DNA of 64,000 bases from contig NZ_OANS01000001.1 in assembly GCF_900205755.1 (NCBI RefSeq), forward strand, positions 1 through 64,000. Reading direction: 5' to 3'. The stretch comes from Polynucleobacter meluiroseus. GTDB taxonomy: Bacteria; Pseudomonadota; Gammaproteobacteria; Burkholderiales; Burkholderiaceae. The position numbers were made by a program, and so were the translations under genes. Positions 1-7,036 of this stretch are shown piece after piece. Below the pieces are notes generated by a model that made no database searches, was not told the origin of the DNA, and saw only the letters and a program-made list of their open reading frames with translations. The first letter of the stretch is position 1; every line of letters begins with the position of its first letter.

Positions 1-348
1 CTTTACTTTATCGGCATCATTTACTACATCATGACTAATGCGGTAATTCCTATTACCAAAGCGGGTGAGTGGAGAACAGTGATTGATGTAATCGCCGTTA
101 GCACTTATGTCATCGCAGGATTACCATTAGTTTGGATTGCCCTACAAGAACTAGGGTTAGTTAATAAGGGGCTAGATCAAATGGCAAAGTTAAAGATCCA
201 TGCTATTTGCGTAGCGTTATTTTTAGTATTTGGTCATGTGGCAATGATTTCAGGAATGCTTGATCCTGCGATATTAGGCTACCAAGCTCCGCGTTCAATG
301 GAGATGAATCATGAAGCGCCAGCAGAGCATGCGGGTCATATGAAGTAA
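1..348 (+). CDS. Membrane protein, 3' part of gene (5' end off the window)
   Basis: The reading frame is open from base 1 (the first codons read L-Y-F-I-G-I-I-Y-Y-I-M), so this is the C-terminal part of a longer gene. It has at least three hydrophobic segments: the first residues, one near residues 30-50 and one near 65-85. It ends in a His/Glu-rich tail containing EHAGH. This looks like a small inner-membrane protein, possibly with a metal-binding tail. I do not recognise the family. A tRNA-like remnant and a hairpin terminator follow directly. Confidence 0.7.
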   Translation, partial: LYFIGIIYYIMTNAVIPITKAGEWRTVIDVIAVSTYVIAGLPLVWIALQELGLVNKGLDQMAKLKIHAICVALFLVFGHVAMISGMLDPAILGYQAPRSMEMNHEAPAEHAGHMK

Positions 349-359
349 GTATTTAAGGT

Positions 360-410
360 GGATTAGACATCCTCGGCCCTGGTGGATTCTGCCCCGGGCC
401 ACCAAGATTT
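360..410 (+). repeat. Degenerate tRNA 3'-half remnant (copy A), probably tRNA-Phe
   Basis: The segment ends CCCCGGGCCACCAAG. Before that is a T-arm-like stretch (GGTGGATTCTGCCCC) and an anticodon-stem-like stretch (GATTAGACATCCTCG). From memory, the 3' half of a betaproteobacterial tRNA-Phe has the same order and acceptor end (CCGGGCC-A-CCA). The T-loop no longer matches the TTCGA consensus and no 5' half is present, so it cannot be a working tRNA. Related copies lie near 1040, 1583 and, more decayed, 3390. Most likely an integration scar or decayed attachment site. Confidence 0.5.
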
Positions 411-412
411 AA

Positions 413-443
413 ATAATGCCCTGCTTCGTGCGGGGCATTTTCT
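413..443 (+). terminator. Rho-independent terminator
   Basis: AATGCCCTGC pairs with GCGGGGCATT around a short TTCGT loop, followed by TTTCTTTT. It ends the transcript of the upstream membrane protein gene. Almost the same hairpin occurs at 3437-3467. Confidence 0.85.
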
Positions 444-469
444 TTTGGTCGGGTGGATGAGATGATCAC

Positions 470-498
470 TTGACAAAGCGTACGCTTTTGCGTACTAT
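470..498 (+). promoter_or_regulatory. Promoter and operator of the toxin-antitoxin operon
   Basis: A consensus -35 (TTGACA, 470-475) and a good -10 (TACTAT, 493-498) are 17 bp apart. The spacer contains the inverted repeat GTACGC-TTTT-GCGTAC (480-495), which runs into the -10 box. YefM-type antitoxins autoregulate by binding palindromes in this position, so this is a likely operator. It also shows that translation cannot start at 470. Confidence 0.75.
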
Positions 499-517
499 TT
501 TGAAAAGGAGCGAAATC

Positions 518-760
518 ATGACCACATTAACCGCAAGCGAAGCTCGAGCAGGCCTCTACCGATTGATTGATCAAGCGGCAGAGTCACACAAGCCAATAGT
601 CATTTCTGGTAAGCGAGCAAATGCTGTTTTAGTTTCTGAAGAAGATTGGAGCGCTATTCAGGAGACGCTTTATCTATTGGCAATTCCAGGAATGCGTGAG
701 TCAATTAAAGACGCTATGGCTGAGCCTATTACTAAAAGCAAAAGGGCATTGAAGTGGTGA
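518..760 (+). CDS. Type II antitoxin, YefM/Phd family
   Basis: The 80-residue protein has the fold order expected of Phd/YefM antitoxins: an N-terminal DNA-binding and dimerisation part (TLTASEARAGLYRLIDQ, then PIVISGKRANAVLVSEEDW) and a C-terminal helical tail that would wrap the toxin. The ATG at 518 is chosen because AAGGAG lies 8 bases upstream; an in-frame start at 470 would sit inside the promoter. The gene overlaps the downstream toxin by 7 bases, the usual antitoxin-first order. It should neutralise the toxin and repress its own promoter through the palindrome at 480-495. Confidence 0.85.
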   Translation: MTTLTASEARAGLYRLIDQAAESHKPIVISGKRANAVLVSEEDWSAIQETLYLLAIPGMRESIKDAMAEPITKSKRALKW

Positions 761-1020
761 CTTGGAATTTAGCTTATTCCAAATATGCCATTAAGGACGC
801 TAAAAAACTATCCGCCGCAGGTCTTAAAGATAAAGCGCAGACTTTATTGGATATTTTAGAAGTAGACCCCCTCCAAAATCCGCCGCCTTATGAGAAGTTA
901 GTTGGCGATCTAAAAGGGGCTTACTCACGGAGAATTAATATTCAACATCGCTTAGTTTATGAAATTTTGCGCAAGGAGAAGACGGTTCGAATCTTAAGAA
1001 TGTGGACTCACTACGAATAA
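754..1020 (+). CDS. Type II toxin, YoeB/Txe family ribosome-dependent mRNA endonuclease
   Basis: The 88-residue product fits the YoeB/Txe branch of the RelE fold, which cleaves mRNA in the ribosomal A site. Residues that line up with the E. coli YoeB active site are present: E47, R60, R66, H86 and Y87 (from YEKL, SRR, HRLVY and the terminal THYE). All key positions are kept, so the toxin looks intact. GTG at 754 is chosen because GGG at 744-746 lies 7 bases upstream; GTG at 757 is the alternative. It is translationally coupled to the antitoxin. Confidence 0.85.
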   Translation: MVTWNLAYSKYAIKDAKKLSAAGLKDKAQTLLDILEVDPLQNPPPYEKLVGDLKGAYSRRINIQHRLVYEILRKEKTVRILRMWTHYE

Positions 1021-1037
1021 AGTAGGCATTAGTCTAA

Positions 1038-1092
1038 GTGTGGATGTGGGCATCCTGTAGCCATGGTCTATTCCGTCCCGGGCCACCAAGAA
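1038..1092 (+). repeat. Degenerate tRNA 3'-half remnant (copy B)
   Basis: This copy ends TTCCGTCCCGGGCCACCAAG and has an upstream GATG...CATCCTG stretch, in the same order and spacing as copy A. The acceptor end (CCGGGCC-A-CCA) is perfect but the T-loop is broken and there is no 5' half. It lies right after the toxin gene and before another hairpin terminator. Confidence 0.5.
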
Positions 1093-1096
1093 TGAC

Positions 1097-1123
1097 CAAA
1101 ACCACCTTCGGGTGGTTCTTTCA
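1097..1123 (+). terminator. Rho-independent terminator
   Basis: AAACCACC pairs with GGTGGTT around TTCG, followed by CTTTC. It ends the toxin-antitoxin transcript. The same hairpin type follows the modules near 4655 and 6205. Confidence 0.75.
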
Positions 1124-1183
1124 TTTGGGAGCAAAGAACCAGATTTCCTAGGGGGTATGATTTGGTATACCAAAGGGACATTT

Positions 1184-1579
1184 ATGAGCGAAATGACAAA
1201 CCAAAACAGTATCGAAGCCGAAGCGCAGGCATTAGAGCGCCTTGCGGTCAAAATGATCCAGGATAAAAATTGGAATGCCCTAGAAAAAATGCTCGATCCA
1301 GTCTGCCAATTTGTTAATTCAAATGGCGCCTATGATCGTGAGAGTGCTATGTCATTAATGCGGGAAATGAATCTTGGTCCGGTGGACTTTAAAGACTTTA
1401 AGGTAACGCAGGCTCAAGATACCCTTATCGTTAGTTTTTGGCTTGCCGCTATTGAAGATCGTAATGGCGCAGCGCTCTCCTTAGAATATTTCCCTCGTTT
1501 AAGTGTTTGGAGAAAGGGCGATTCCCAGTGGCAATGTATTGCATATGCTGATTTAATTTCAGAAAAAATGCCCAAATAG
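1184..1579 (+). CDS. NTF2-like (SnoaL/DUF4440-type) protein
   Basis: The 131-residue cytoplasmic protein has a long N-terminal helix, then WNALEKMLDPVCQFVNSNGAY and a final strand region SVWRKGDSQWQCIAYADL. This is the usual order of an NTF2-like cone with a DUF4440-type pocket. Such domains act as small enzymes, binding proteins or dimerisation modules, and the substrate cannot be read from sequence. The ATG at 1184 follows AAAGGG; the longer frame starting at 1112 runs through the preceding terminator and was not used. Single-gene unit between two tRNA-like remnants. Confidence 0.65.
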   Translation: MSEMTNQNSIEAEAQALERLAVKMIQDKNWNALEKMLDPVCQFVNSNGAYDRESAMSLMREMNLGPVDFKDFKVTQAQDTLIVSFWLAAIEDRNGAALSLEYFPRLSVWRKGDSQWQCIAYADLISEKMPK

Positions 1580-1580
1580 A

Positions 1581-1655
1581 TTCAAGCATCCTAGCGCCTG
1601 GATCGATTCTGCTCCAGCCACCAAGAAAACACCAAAACCACCTCAGAGTAGTTGT
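1581..1655 (+). repeat. Degenerate tRNA 3'-half remnant (copy C) with decayed terminator
   Basis: GATTCAAGCATCCTAGCG leads to a T-arm-like GGATCGATTCTGCTCC and then GCCACCAAG. This copy keeps the best T-loop (TCGATTC), but the acceptor strand has lost bases compared with copies A and B. The following AAACACCAAAACCACC matches the start of the terminator after copy B, but its pairing arm has decayed. Confidence 0.45.
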
Positions 1656-1785
1656 TGCTTCGCTTAAAAGAGTGCTGGAAGCTATTAAAGCAAGATCTAG
1701 GGAATGGGGTGCGCGACGTTTGTGAGTGGGAACTAGTTATCCCCAGTCCTATCAAAGATTGTATTGGTTCGAGTTAGCGCTTGGT

Positions 1786-2403
1786 TTAATCATTACCAAG
1801 ACCAGCTTCAAGATAGATTCTGACTAGGTCCTGCAAGGAATCTGCACGCATCTTCTCCATAACTCTTGCCTTGTGAACTTTGATGGTGGCATCAACTATC
1901 CCCAACTTTACTGCAGCTTCTTTATTTAATAGGCCTTTGACCAATAATTCACAAACCTCTTTTTCCCTTGGCGTTAGAGTTCGAAAACATTTTTTGGCAT
2001 CCAATTCTTTAGTCAGTCGAATCAGCCGTCGCTTATCAAGCTCAAGAGCGTCGCTCACTGCCACCAATAAATCTTCGAGATTAAACGGCTTGAATAAGAA
2101 ATCAATCGCCCCATTTTTGAGCCCTGCCACAATTTGACTAGGATGACTTTGGCCGCTGATGAAAATAATAGGCGTTCTACGACCTAGATCTAATAGCTTT
2201 TGTTGCAGCTGAACACCCGTCATGTCAGGCATTTGCATATCTAAAAGAATCACGGCTGGAGAAATCGGGAGAGATTCTTCCAAAAAACTAATACCAGATT
2301 GGTAATGATTTACGGTATAACCTACTTCGCTTAGCATTCTAGAAAACGAGATGCGCATTGACTCATCGTCATCGATTATGTAGACATGCCCAGATTTAAT
2401 CAT
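1786..2403 (-). CDS. FixJ/NarL-type two-component response regulator
   Basis: A receiver domain (residues 5-120) carries the acidic pocket D11-D13, the phosphoacceptor D55 (LLDMQMPD), S83 and the switch lysine K105 (FLFKPF). A LuxR-type helix-turn-helix follows (about 138-205: LTPREKEVCELLVKGLLNKE, then ATIKVHKARVMEKM). All phosphorelay residues are present, so it should be activated by a histidine kinase and bind DNA. No kinase is nearby, so it is an orphan and its signal is unknown. It is the only leftward gene in the first 6 kb. Confidence 0.85.
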   Translation of the reverse strand: MIKSGHVYIIDDDESMRISFSRMLSEVGYTVNHYQSGISFLEESLPISPAVILLDMQMPDMTGVQLQQKLLDLGRRTPIIFISGQSHPSQIVAGLKNGAIDFLFKPFNLEDLLVAVSDALELDKRRLIRLTKELDAKKCFRTLTPREKEVCELLVKGLLNKEAAVKLGIVDATIKVHKARVMEKMRADSLQDLVRIYLEAGLGND

Positions 2404-2553
2404 AAAAATAATGTTGTCTAAGTTATTAATAAGCCAATTTAAAATAATGCAAATTCGATGGATATTAGCCTAAGAGCTAGGTCACGCCAATTCAAAATAT
2501 CGTTTTAGATTCCTTCTATTTATACTTTTCTCAGGGTAGTAATATTCCAGGAA
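2404..2553. other. Intergenic, divergent promoters expected
   Basis: AT-rich spacer between the leftward response regulator and the rightward small membrane protein gene. No clear hairpin, RNA gene or tRNA-like remnant was seen. Confidence 0.4.
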
Positions 2554-2691
2554 ATGAAGTACGCTATCGAACTTTTCTTCGCTCTTACGGCCATCATCTA
2601 TTGGGGCTTAGCTATTGGTTCCAAACATTTAATTCCAACAAAGAAGATTACCCAGCCCGAGGTATTTTGGTATGTGGCGCTATGTTCGTAA
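2554..2691 (+). CDS. Small single-span membrane protein (45 aa)
   Basis: The short frame encodes MKYAIELFFALTAIIYWGLA followed by a polar tail ending YVALCS. The N-terminal 20 residues would span the membrane once. AGGA lies just before the ATG, closer than ideal. A 65-codon frame at 2601-2798 overlaps it but lacks a signal or ribosome-binding site. I do not recognise the family; judged real mainly from its clean start and membrane-like N-terminus. Confidence 0.45.
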   Translation: MKYAIELFFALTAIIYWGLAIGSKHLIPTKKITQPEVFWYVALCS

Positions 2692-2989
2692 TTGAATCAC
2701 CAGCGAGCCAGCCTTCCAGCTATAAACCCAGCGCACAAAAAATAGTATTGACTAATTTTTTTAGAAATCGCCAACCTAAGATTGAGTTTGAAAAGTAGGG
2801 GCAAAAGGGGCTCATCGGAAAAGATTGGTGAATGTTTGAGCTGATAGCCTCGCTCCGTTCAGCACCTAAAAATTATTAAATTTACTTGCCGATGGTTGAT
2901 TAATACTAGATATTCTATTTATTCATGGCGTCATGCATAAAAAATAAATTAAAGGTAAAGTGATCATGTAATTTAATAAGGAGACTGAA
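2692..2989. other. Intergenic, leader of the COG4315-type gene
   Basis: About 300 bases with no convincing gene. The second half is very AT-rich and probably holds the promoter of the lipoprotein gene at 2990, whose ribosome-binding site is AAGGAG just upstream of its ATG. No tRNA-like remnant was seen here. Confidence 0.4.
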
Positions 2990-3385
2990 ATGAATCGTAT
3001 TAAAAGTGTATTAATTGGTTTGATCGCTACAGCTGCATTAGCTGCGTGTGGCTCTATGATGGGTGGAGCAATGGCGCCTTACACCAAAGTAGACAATGGC
3101 ATGCTGGTGGGTAGCAACAATATGACTCTGTATACCTTTGACAAAGACGCTGCTGGTTCAGGCAAGTCTGCGTGTAATGGCCCATGTGCCACTAATTGGC
3201 CACCACTGTTGGTTGATGGTAGCGCAGCAGCATCAGGTGACTATTCTGTTATTACTCGTGAAGATGGCAAGAAGCAATTAGCGTATAAAGGCAAGCCCCT
3301 GTATTTCTGGGCTAAAGATACTAAGCCAGGAGATAAAACTGGTGACGGCTTCTTAAATGGCGCTTGGCATATCGTAAAGATGTAA
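2990..3385 (+). CDS. Secreted-repeat lipoprotein (COG4315 type)
   Basis: Signal peptide with lipobox LAAC (cleavage before Cys20), so a lipid-anchored envelope protein. The mature part has two related segments: MTLYTFDKDAAGSGKSACNG, then CATNWPPLL, and later QLAYKGKPLYFWAKDTKPGD, then GDGFLNGAWHIV. This is the pattern of the 'secreted repeat of unknown function' family, whose biochemical role is not known. AAGGAG lies in front of the ATG. It is followed by a decayed tRNA-like module and a terminator. Confidence 0.8.
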   Translation: MNRIKSVLIGLIATAALAACGSMMGGAMAPYTKVDNGMLVGSNNMTLYTFDKDAAGSGKSACNGPCATNWPPLLVDGSAAASGDYSVITREDGKKQLAYKGKPLYFWAKDTKPGDKTGDGFLNGAWHIVKM

Positions 3386-3387
3386 TA

Positions 3388-3436
3388 GTGTCAGCGCAGG
3401 AATAAATATCCTGCGCCTCGGTGGCACACTGAGTAA
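3388..3436 (+). repeat. Strongly decayed copy of the tRNA-like module (copy E)
   Basis: GGAATAAATATCCTGCGCC resembles the GATT...ATCCTCG part of copy A, and the next bases (TCGGTGG, then CACACTGAGTAAATAATGC) fit copy A with the acceptor end lost. The downstream hairpin is nearly identical to the one after copy A, which supports common origin. Confidence 0.35.
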
Positions 3437-3468
3437 ATAATGCCCTGCTGACGCGGGGCATTATTTTT
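3437..3468 (+). terminator. Rho-independent terminator
   Basis: AATAATGCCCTGC pairs with GCGGGGCATTATT around TGAC, followed by TTTTT. It is a near copy of the terminator at 413-443. Confidence 0.85.
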
Positions 3469-3538
3469 TGATCCAGCGAGTTTAAATTATCTAGATTAGG
3501 ATGAGACTTTAATTCACAAAGTAAATAAGCAAATTCAT

Positions 3539-4141
3539 ATGAGTCAATTCAATCGAAGCGTTCTGACCTTAATTATTGCGCTCTGCAGCTTATTAACAGT
3601 GTCCCAAGCTGAAGCAGCCCTAGTCGATAATTTAAAAGATGGACAACATGTATTGTTAATGCGGCACGCAGATGCGCCGGGTTATGGAGATCCAGCGGGC
3701 TATGTAATAAGTCAGTGCGCGACCCAACGTAATTTAGGTGATTATGGAAAAAATCAAGCCAAAGCGATTGGCTCTTGGCTAAGTAAGCAAGGAATAGACA
3801 AAGCGCAAGTGTTCAGTAGCCCTTGGTGTCGATGCTTGGATACCGCACAGCTTCTGAATTTGGGTTTTGTAAAAACAGAATCATCACTGGGCTCTTTCTT
3901 TGACGATATAAGTCTAGAAAAGAAACAAACAAAAGAATTAAGACAATTAATTAAAAGCGAATTAGATAGGCAAACAAAAGAACCCATTATTCTCGTTACA
4001 CATCACGTGAATATTCAGGCATATACTGGCAAAGTTGTTGACGCGGGTGATATGGTTTTAGTTAAAGTAAATAAGAATGGGGAGTATCTTTCCCATGTAA
4101 TTTACCCAAGCCCTAAACCACGGGGCGACAGTAAATACTAA
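3539..4141 (+). CDS. Exported histidine phosphatase family protein
   Basis: A signal peptide (about residues 1-27, ending QAEA) leads into the histidine-phosphatase core VLLMRHADAPGYGDP, with R42 and H43 as the phosphate-binding arginine and phospho-accepting histidine. A second motif SSPWCRC and the late histidines in ILVTHHVN complete the pocket. The signal implies periplasmic action on a small phosphorylated molecule; the substrate is not evident. The stop at 4141 is 12 bases before the next ATG, so the two genes are probably cotranscribed. Confidence 0.8.
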   Translation: MSQFNRSVLTLIIALCSLLTVSQAEAALVDNLKDGQHVLLMRHADAPGYGDPAGYVISQCATQRNLGDYGKNQAKAIGSWLSKQGIDKAQVFSSPWCRCLDTAQLLNLGFVKTESSLGSFFDDISLEKKQTKELRQLIKSELDRQTKEPIILVTHHVNIQAYTGKVVDAGDMVLVKVNKNGEYLSHVIYPSPKPRGDSKY

Positions 4142-4153
4142 TTGGAGAAATTT

Positions 4154-4600
4154 ATGAAATATCTATTTATGACGTTTTTACTGCTAGCGTCTTTAATCGG
4201 AGGCTCATGGGCTGCAGACACCGCCCCGATTGCATCGGATCCAGCCTGGTTAACTGAGGCAAGGGCAAGCATTAAGGCCGAAAAATATGATCAGGCGATT
4301 AAGCAGTTACAAAGCGCCAATGACACAAGTTCAGCTGACTGGAATAATCTTTTGGGCTATAGCCTACGCAAGAAGCGCCCACCAGATTTAGCAGGGGCAG
4401 AAAAGTACTATGAAGCCGCTTTAAAAATTGATCCAAATCATCGTGGTGCCCTTGAGTATTACGGGATGCTCAAATTAATTAATAATGATCTGCCTGGAGC
4501 TGAGGCATTATTGGCAAGATTAAAGAAGGTCTGTACTTTTGGCTGCGAGGAATATTCTGATTTAAAAGAGGCTGTACAAAAATATAAGTCGAAAAAGTAG
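4154..4600 (+). CDS. Exported tetratricopeptide-repeat protein
   Basis: 148 residues with a signal peptide (cleavage after SWAA) and about two to three TPR units (ASIKAEKYDQAIKQLQSA, then WNNLLGYSLRK, then AEKYYEAALKIDPNHRGALE). TPRs mediate protein contacts, so this is probably a periplasmic adaptor. The ATG at 4154 has TTGGAGAAA upstream; a TTG at 4142 lies inside that ribosome-binding site and was rejected. It likely works with the exported phosphatase encoded just upstream. Confidence 0.75.
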   Translation: MKYLFMTFLLLASLIGGSWAADTAPIASDPAWLTEARASIKAEKYDQAIKQLQSANDTSSADWNNLLGYSLRKKRPPDLAGAEKYYEAALKIDPNHRGALEYYGMLKLINNDLPGAEALLARLKKVCTFGCEEYSDLKEAVQKYKSKK

Positions 4601-4602
4601 GA

Positions 4603-4682
4603 CTTAGAAATCAGCAGGATTAGTTAATTTTATTACTGGATGCCAAGAAACATCAAAACCATCTTCGGATGGTTTTTCATTA
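4603..4682 (+). repeat. Decayed module with terminator (copy D)
   Basis: CCAAGAAACATCAAAACCAT closely follows the sequence after the CCA end in copy C (CCAAGAAAACACCAAAACCA). The tRNA-like part before it is no longer recognisable. The hairpin AAAACCAT-CTTCGG-ATGGTTTTT at 4655-4677 is a functional-looking terminator for the phosphatase/TPR transcript. Confidence 0.5.
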
Positions 4683-4751
4683 GCCGCATTTATGCAGGTT
4701 AATTGCACAAAGCTTATGAATAAATCAAAAACAAGTTATTAAGGATGCTTA

Positions 4752-5543
4752 ATGAAAGACTGGTTATACCGACGCTCTAATATTTAAATACTGGGACTAT
4801 TTCTTAGCATCACTGCAATAGCTGGAATTTTGATCCCCTTCCTTTGCAGAATGACAATGAATTATTTTGGTATTGTGATACCAGAGGCTCACAGTCATGG
4901 CGAGGCTGAGGTTCAAGTCAATCTGTTTGCCGGCTGCGCAATTTTGCTTATTTTTTTACTGAATGAAAATCAGGTTAATCATCGTCAATTAGAAAGTTCA
5001 GCCGCTTTAGAGGCGAGCTACATTAATAGCCTTGACTGTTTACTGCTTCGTTTTGGGCACCCACAAGCAATTGCTTTAAGAGAAGATGCATTCCTTTACA
5101 TTCAATCCATTGTGGAAGATGAGTGGCCTAATTTGCATAAGGGTATTCAGAGTGACAAAACCCACATGCTTTGGCGCTCCTTATCAAGAAAGCTTATTGC
5201 CTTGGATCCAGAAAATTCGCGGCAATCCTTGCTTTATCAAGATATTCTGACTAAAGGCGATCAATTGCCTACTGCTCGTGAGTCTAGGTTGCAGGCATCT
5301 GCAGTTGGATTGCCCGATGTATTTTTCTACGCGATTATGGTTTGCATAACGCTATTGCTGATCAGAAATGGCGCAGTGATACAAACGTCCGGGGTCACTA
5401 TATTAGAGGCCTTGCTACCAATTATGCTCGGCGCCTTGTTGGCATTATTGGTGATTACAGATCGGCCATTTAAGGGGGAGTACTGCGTTCATCCCACGGC
5501 CTTTAGAAATGCGATTAAGTCGATAAAGACGCGCACGAGCTAA
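4752..5543 (+). pseudogene. DUF4239-like membrane protein gene with in-frame stop at codon 12
   Basis: An ATG at 4752 with AAGGA 6 bases upstream starts MKDWLYRRSNI, then TAA at 4785-4787. The same frame continues as ILGLFLSITAIAGILIPFLC, a membrane segment, and stays open to 5543. The rest has a second N-terminal hydrophobic stretch, a helical middle part (DCLLLRFGHPQAIALREDA) and two C-terminal membrane segments, the layout of DUF4239 (bestrophin-like) proteins. Without the stop it would be 263 residues. It could be a recent nonsense mutation, a sequencing error, or translated from a weak internal CTG or TTG (4830). Confidence 0.65.
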
Positions 5544-5746
5544 ATTGAGCCGTTAAAGAATGCTCTTACGTTAATTTAATGCAGTCTTGAATCCACGACC
5601 TTGGAGTGAAGATATGGGCAAGAGTTAAAACCCAATTAAATCAACCGATATTTAAGGGTTGGACGTATTAGCAGAAATGCAAATATCAACCTGATGCGTA
5701 GTATTTTTGTTAAAGTATTATTAGTTACAAAATTAATGAGATAAAA
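5544..5746. other. Intergenic, nothing recognised
   Basis: About 200 bases between the DUF4239-like gene and the next secreted protein gene. No tRNA-like module or clear terminator was seen, unlike the other gaps in this region. It should hold the promoter of the gene at 5747. Confidence 0.35.
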
Positions 5747-6163
5747 ATGATAATCAAAAAAATACTTCTAGTTCTTGCGGCTTTAACCAGCAGTTTGGCG
5801 CTTGCGCAAACAGCACCGAATATTGTTGGAACTTGGGAAGCAGTTTCTGCTGTGAGTGCGTCCGGCGGTACCGAGGACCGGCAACAGCGCTCAGTGCTAT
5901 CTAGCAAAAAAGATGCCGCTATCTTAAAGCTCACTATTACTACTCAAGAAGGCGCAGCCTTCCGAGGCGAGACGGCTTGGCAAGAGGGTATTAAGAATGT
6001 GGTAGTAGGAGTGTTTCAAAGAGATGGCAAAACCATCATTATTTCTAGCGACGTGGCAGTGGGCTCAGGATATGTCGAGAACAATGAAATGGAATACTGC
6101 AGCGCTAGTGTATTAACAACTAAAAATAGAGCTAGTTGCACCATACTTAAAAAAGTAAAATAA
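5747..6163 (+). CDS. Exported protein of unknown function (138 aa)
   Basis: A signal peptide (MIIKKILLVLAALTSSLALA, cleaved before QTAP) is followed by a short beta-rich domain starting NIVGTWEAVSAV and continuing with AAILKLTITTQEGAAFRGET and VVGVFQRDGKTIIISSD. The start resembles small lipocalin-like or avidin-like barrels that begin with GTWE, but this is only a shape argument. Two late cysteines (in EYCSASV and ASCTIL) could form a disulfide in the periplasm. Single gene followed by a terminator. Confidence 0.6.
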   Translation: MIIKKILLVLAALTSSLALAQTAPNIVGTWEAVSAVSASGGTEDRQQRSVLSSKKDAAILKLTITTQEGAAFRGETAWQEGIKNVVVGVFQRDGKTIIISSDVAVGSGYVENNEMEYCSASVLTTKNRASCTILKKVK

Positions 6164-6202
6164 ACGGAGGTTTTGCTCAGTACCTCCCCGAGCTTCCTAG
6201 AA

Positions 6203-6235
6203 ATACGACAACCACCTACGGGTGGTTTTTTCATT
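6203..6235 (+). terminator. Rho-independent terminator
   Basis: ACAACCACC pairs with GGTGGTT around TACG, followed by TTTTT. It is the same type as the hairpins at 1097 and 4655, including the trailing TCATT. The preceding CCTAGAAATACGAC may be a last trace of the tRNA-like module. Confidence 0.8.
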
Positions 6236-6281
6236 AAAGCAACTCAAAAGCCCCAAACAGCAAATCTTAGTTTGTAGCAAA

Positions 6282-7034
6282 TTAGTCAAAGTTAATCGAA
6301 GTAATCAGTTTGATCACCCAGTTATCGCTATTTGCAGTCACACCTTTACCGACGCCGAAATTGAAAGTTGATTTGTCATATTTGGCGTCCATAACTAAGT
6401 AAGTGGTATGAGGCTGTTGTGTGAAGTTATATAAGCTTTTGTTCGGTAAGTTATCTGCGTAATACTCTACCCCCACATCAACCGTGCGGGTGATTCCGTA
6501 AGCTACTTTAGCTGATGGCGAGAACGTTGCAGAGCTTGTTTTATTGAGCGTGACATCAATACTAGGATTGACGGTAAAGCGCCAGTCTTGTAGTTGAAGG
6601 GCTAATATGGGCGTGAACTCATAAAAGGTAGTTTCATTGCCGCCCACATCCTTAATGTAGTTAATTTCATTCTTTACACCATAATGCCAAAGCCCCACCT
6701 CATCATGAGTGGGGATATACATATAGCTAATTTTTCCACCGTTGACATAACTCACCCCGTTGTAATTGCTGAGATAAATATTCGCCCCGATTTCACTTTT
6801 TTCAGTAATGCCGTAACCGTATTCAAGCCGCATCTGAAACACATCTGTTTTAAGGCTCTGCGACGCCGGAGCTTGAAATAGGTTTGTTTCTAATTCATAG
6901 GCGGATTCTTGATAGTTCGCAATCAATTCATCATGAACCTTGATTTCAAAAGGAGCCGCATGCGTAATGCCAGCCATTCCGAATAAGCAGATAAACAATC
7001 CACAAGAAGTAAGCGACCTGCAAGAAAAGGACAT
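6282..7034 (-). CDS. Outer-membrane beta-barrel protein
   Basis: 250 residues with a signal peptide (cleavage after THAA) and alternating aromatic/polar strands to the end (MRLEYGYGITEKSEIGANIY, VAYGITRTVDVGVEYYADN, WVIKLITSINFD). The C-terminal Phe-Asp and the strand pattern point to an outer-membrane barrel, perhaps of the 'MetA-pathway' transporter-like group. Substrate unknown. Its start is 3 bases after the stop of the leftward DUF3147 gene, so the two form a transcription unit. Confidence 0.65.
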   Translation of the reverse strand: MSFSCRSLTSCGLFICLFGMAGITHAAPFEIKVHDELIANYQESAYELETNLFQAPASQSLKTDVFQMRLEYGYGITEKSEIGANIYLSNYNGVSYVNGGKISYMYIPTHDEVGLWHYGVKNEINYIKDVGGNETTFYEFTPILALQLQDWRFTVNPSIDVTLNKTSSATFSPSAKVAYGITRTVDVGVEYYADNLPNKSLYNFTQQPHTTYLVMDAKYDKSTFNFGVGKGVTANSDNWVIKLITSINFD

Positions 7035-7036
7035 GA

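Noticed and set aside
470..517. Upstream start for the YefM-type antitoxin
   Set aside because: It begins in the -35 box and spans the -10; the ATG at 518 has the ribosome-binding site.
994..1251. Leftward 85-codon frame
   Set aside because: It crosses a terminator, a tRNA-like remnant and the start of the NTF2-like gene on the other strand; composition looks random.
2601..2798. 65-codon rightward frame
   Set aside because: It overlaps the small membrane-protein frame (2554-2691) in another frame, lacks a ribosome-binding site and has no recognisable domain.
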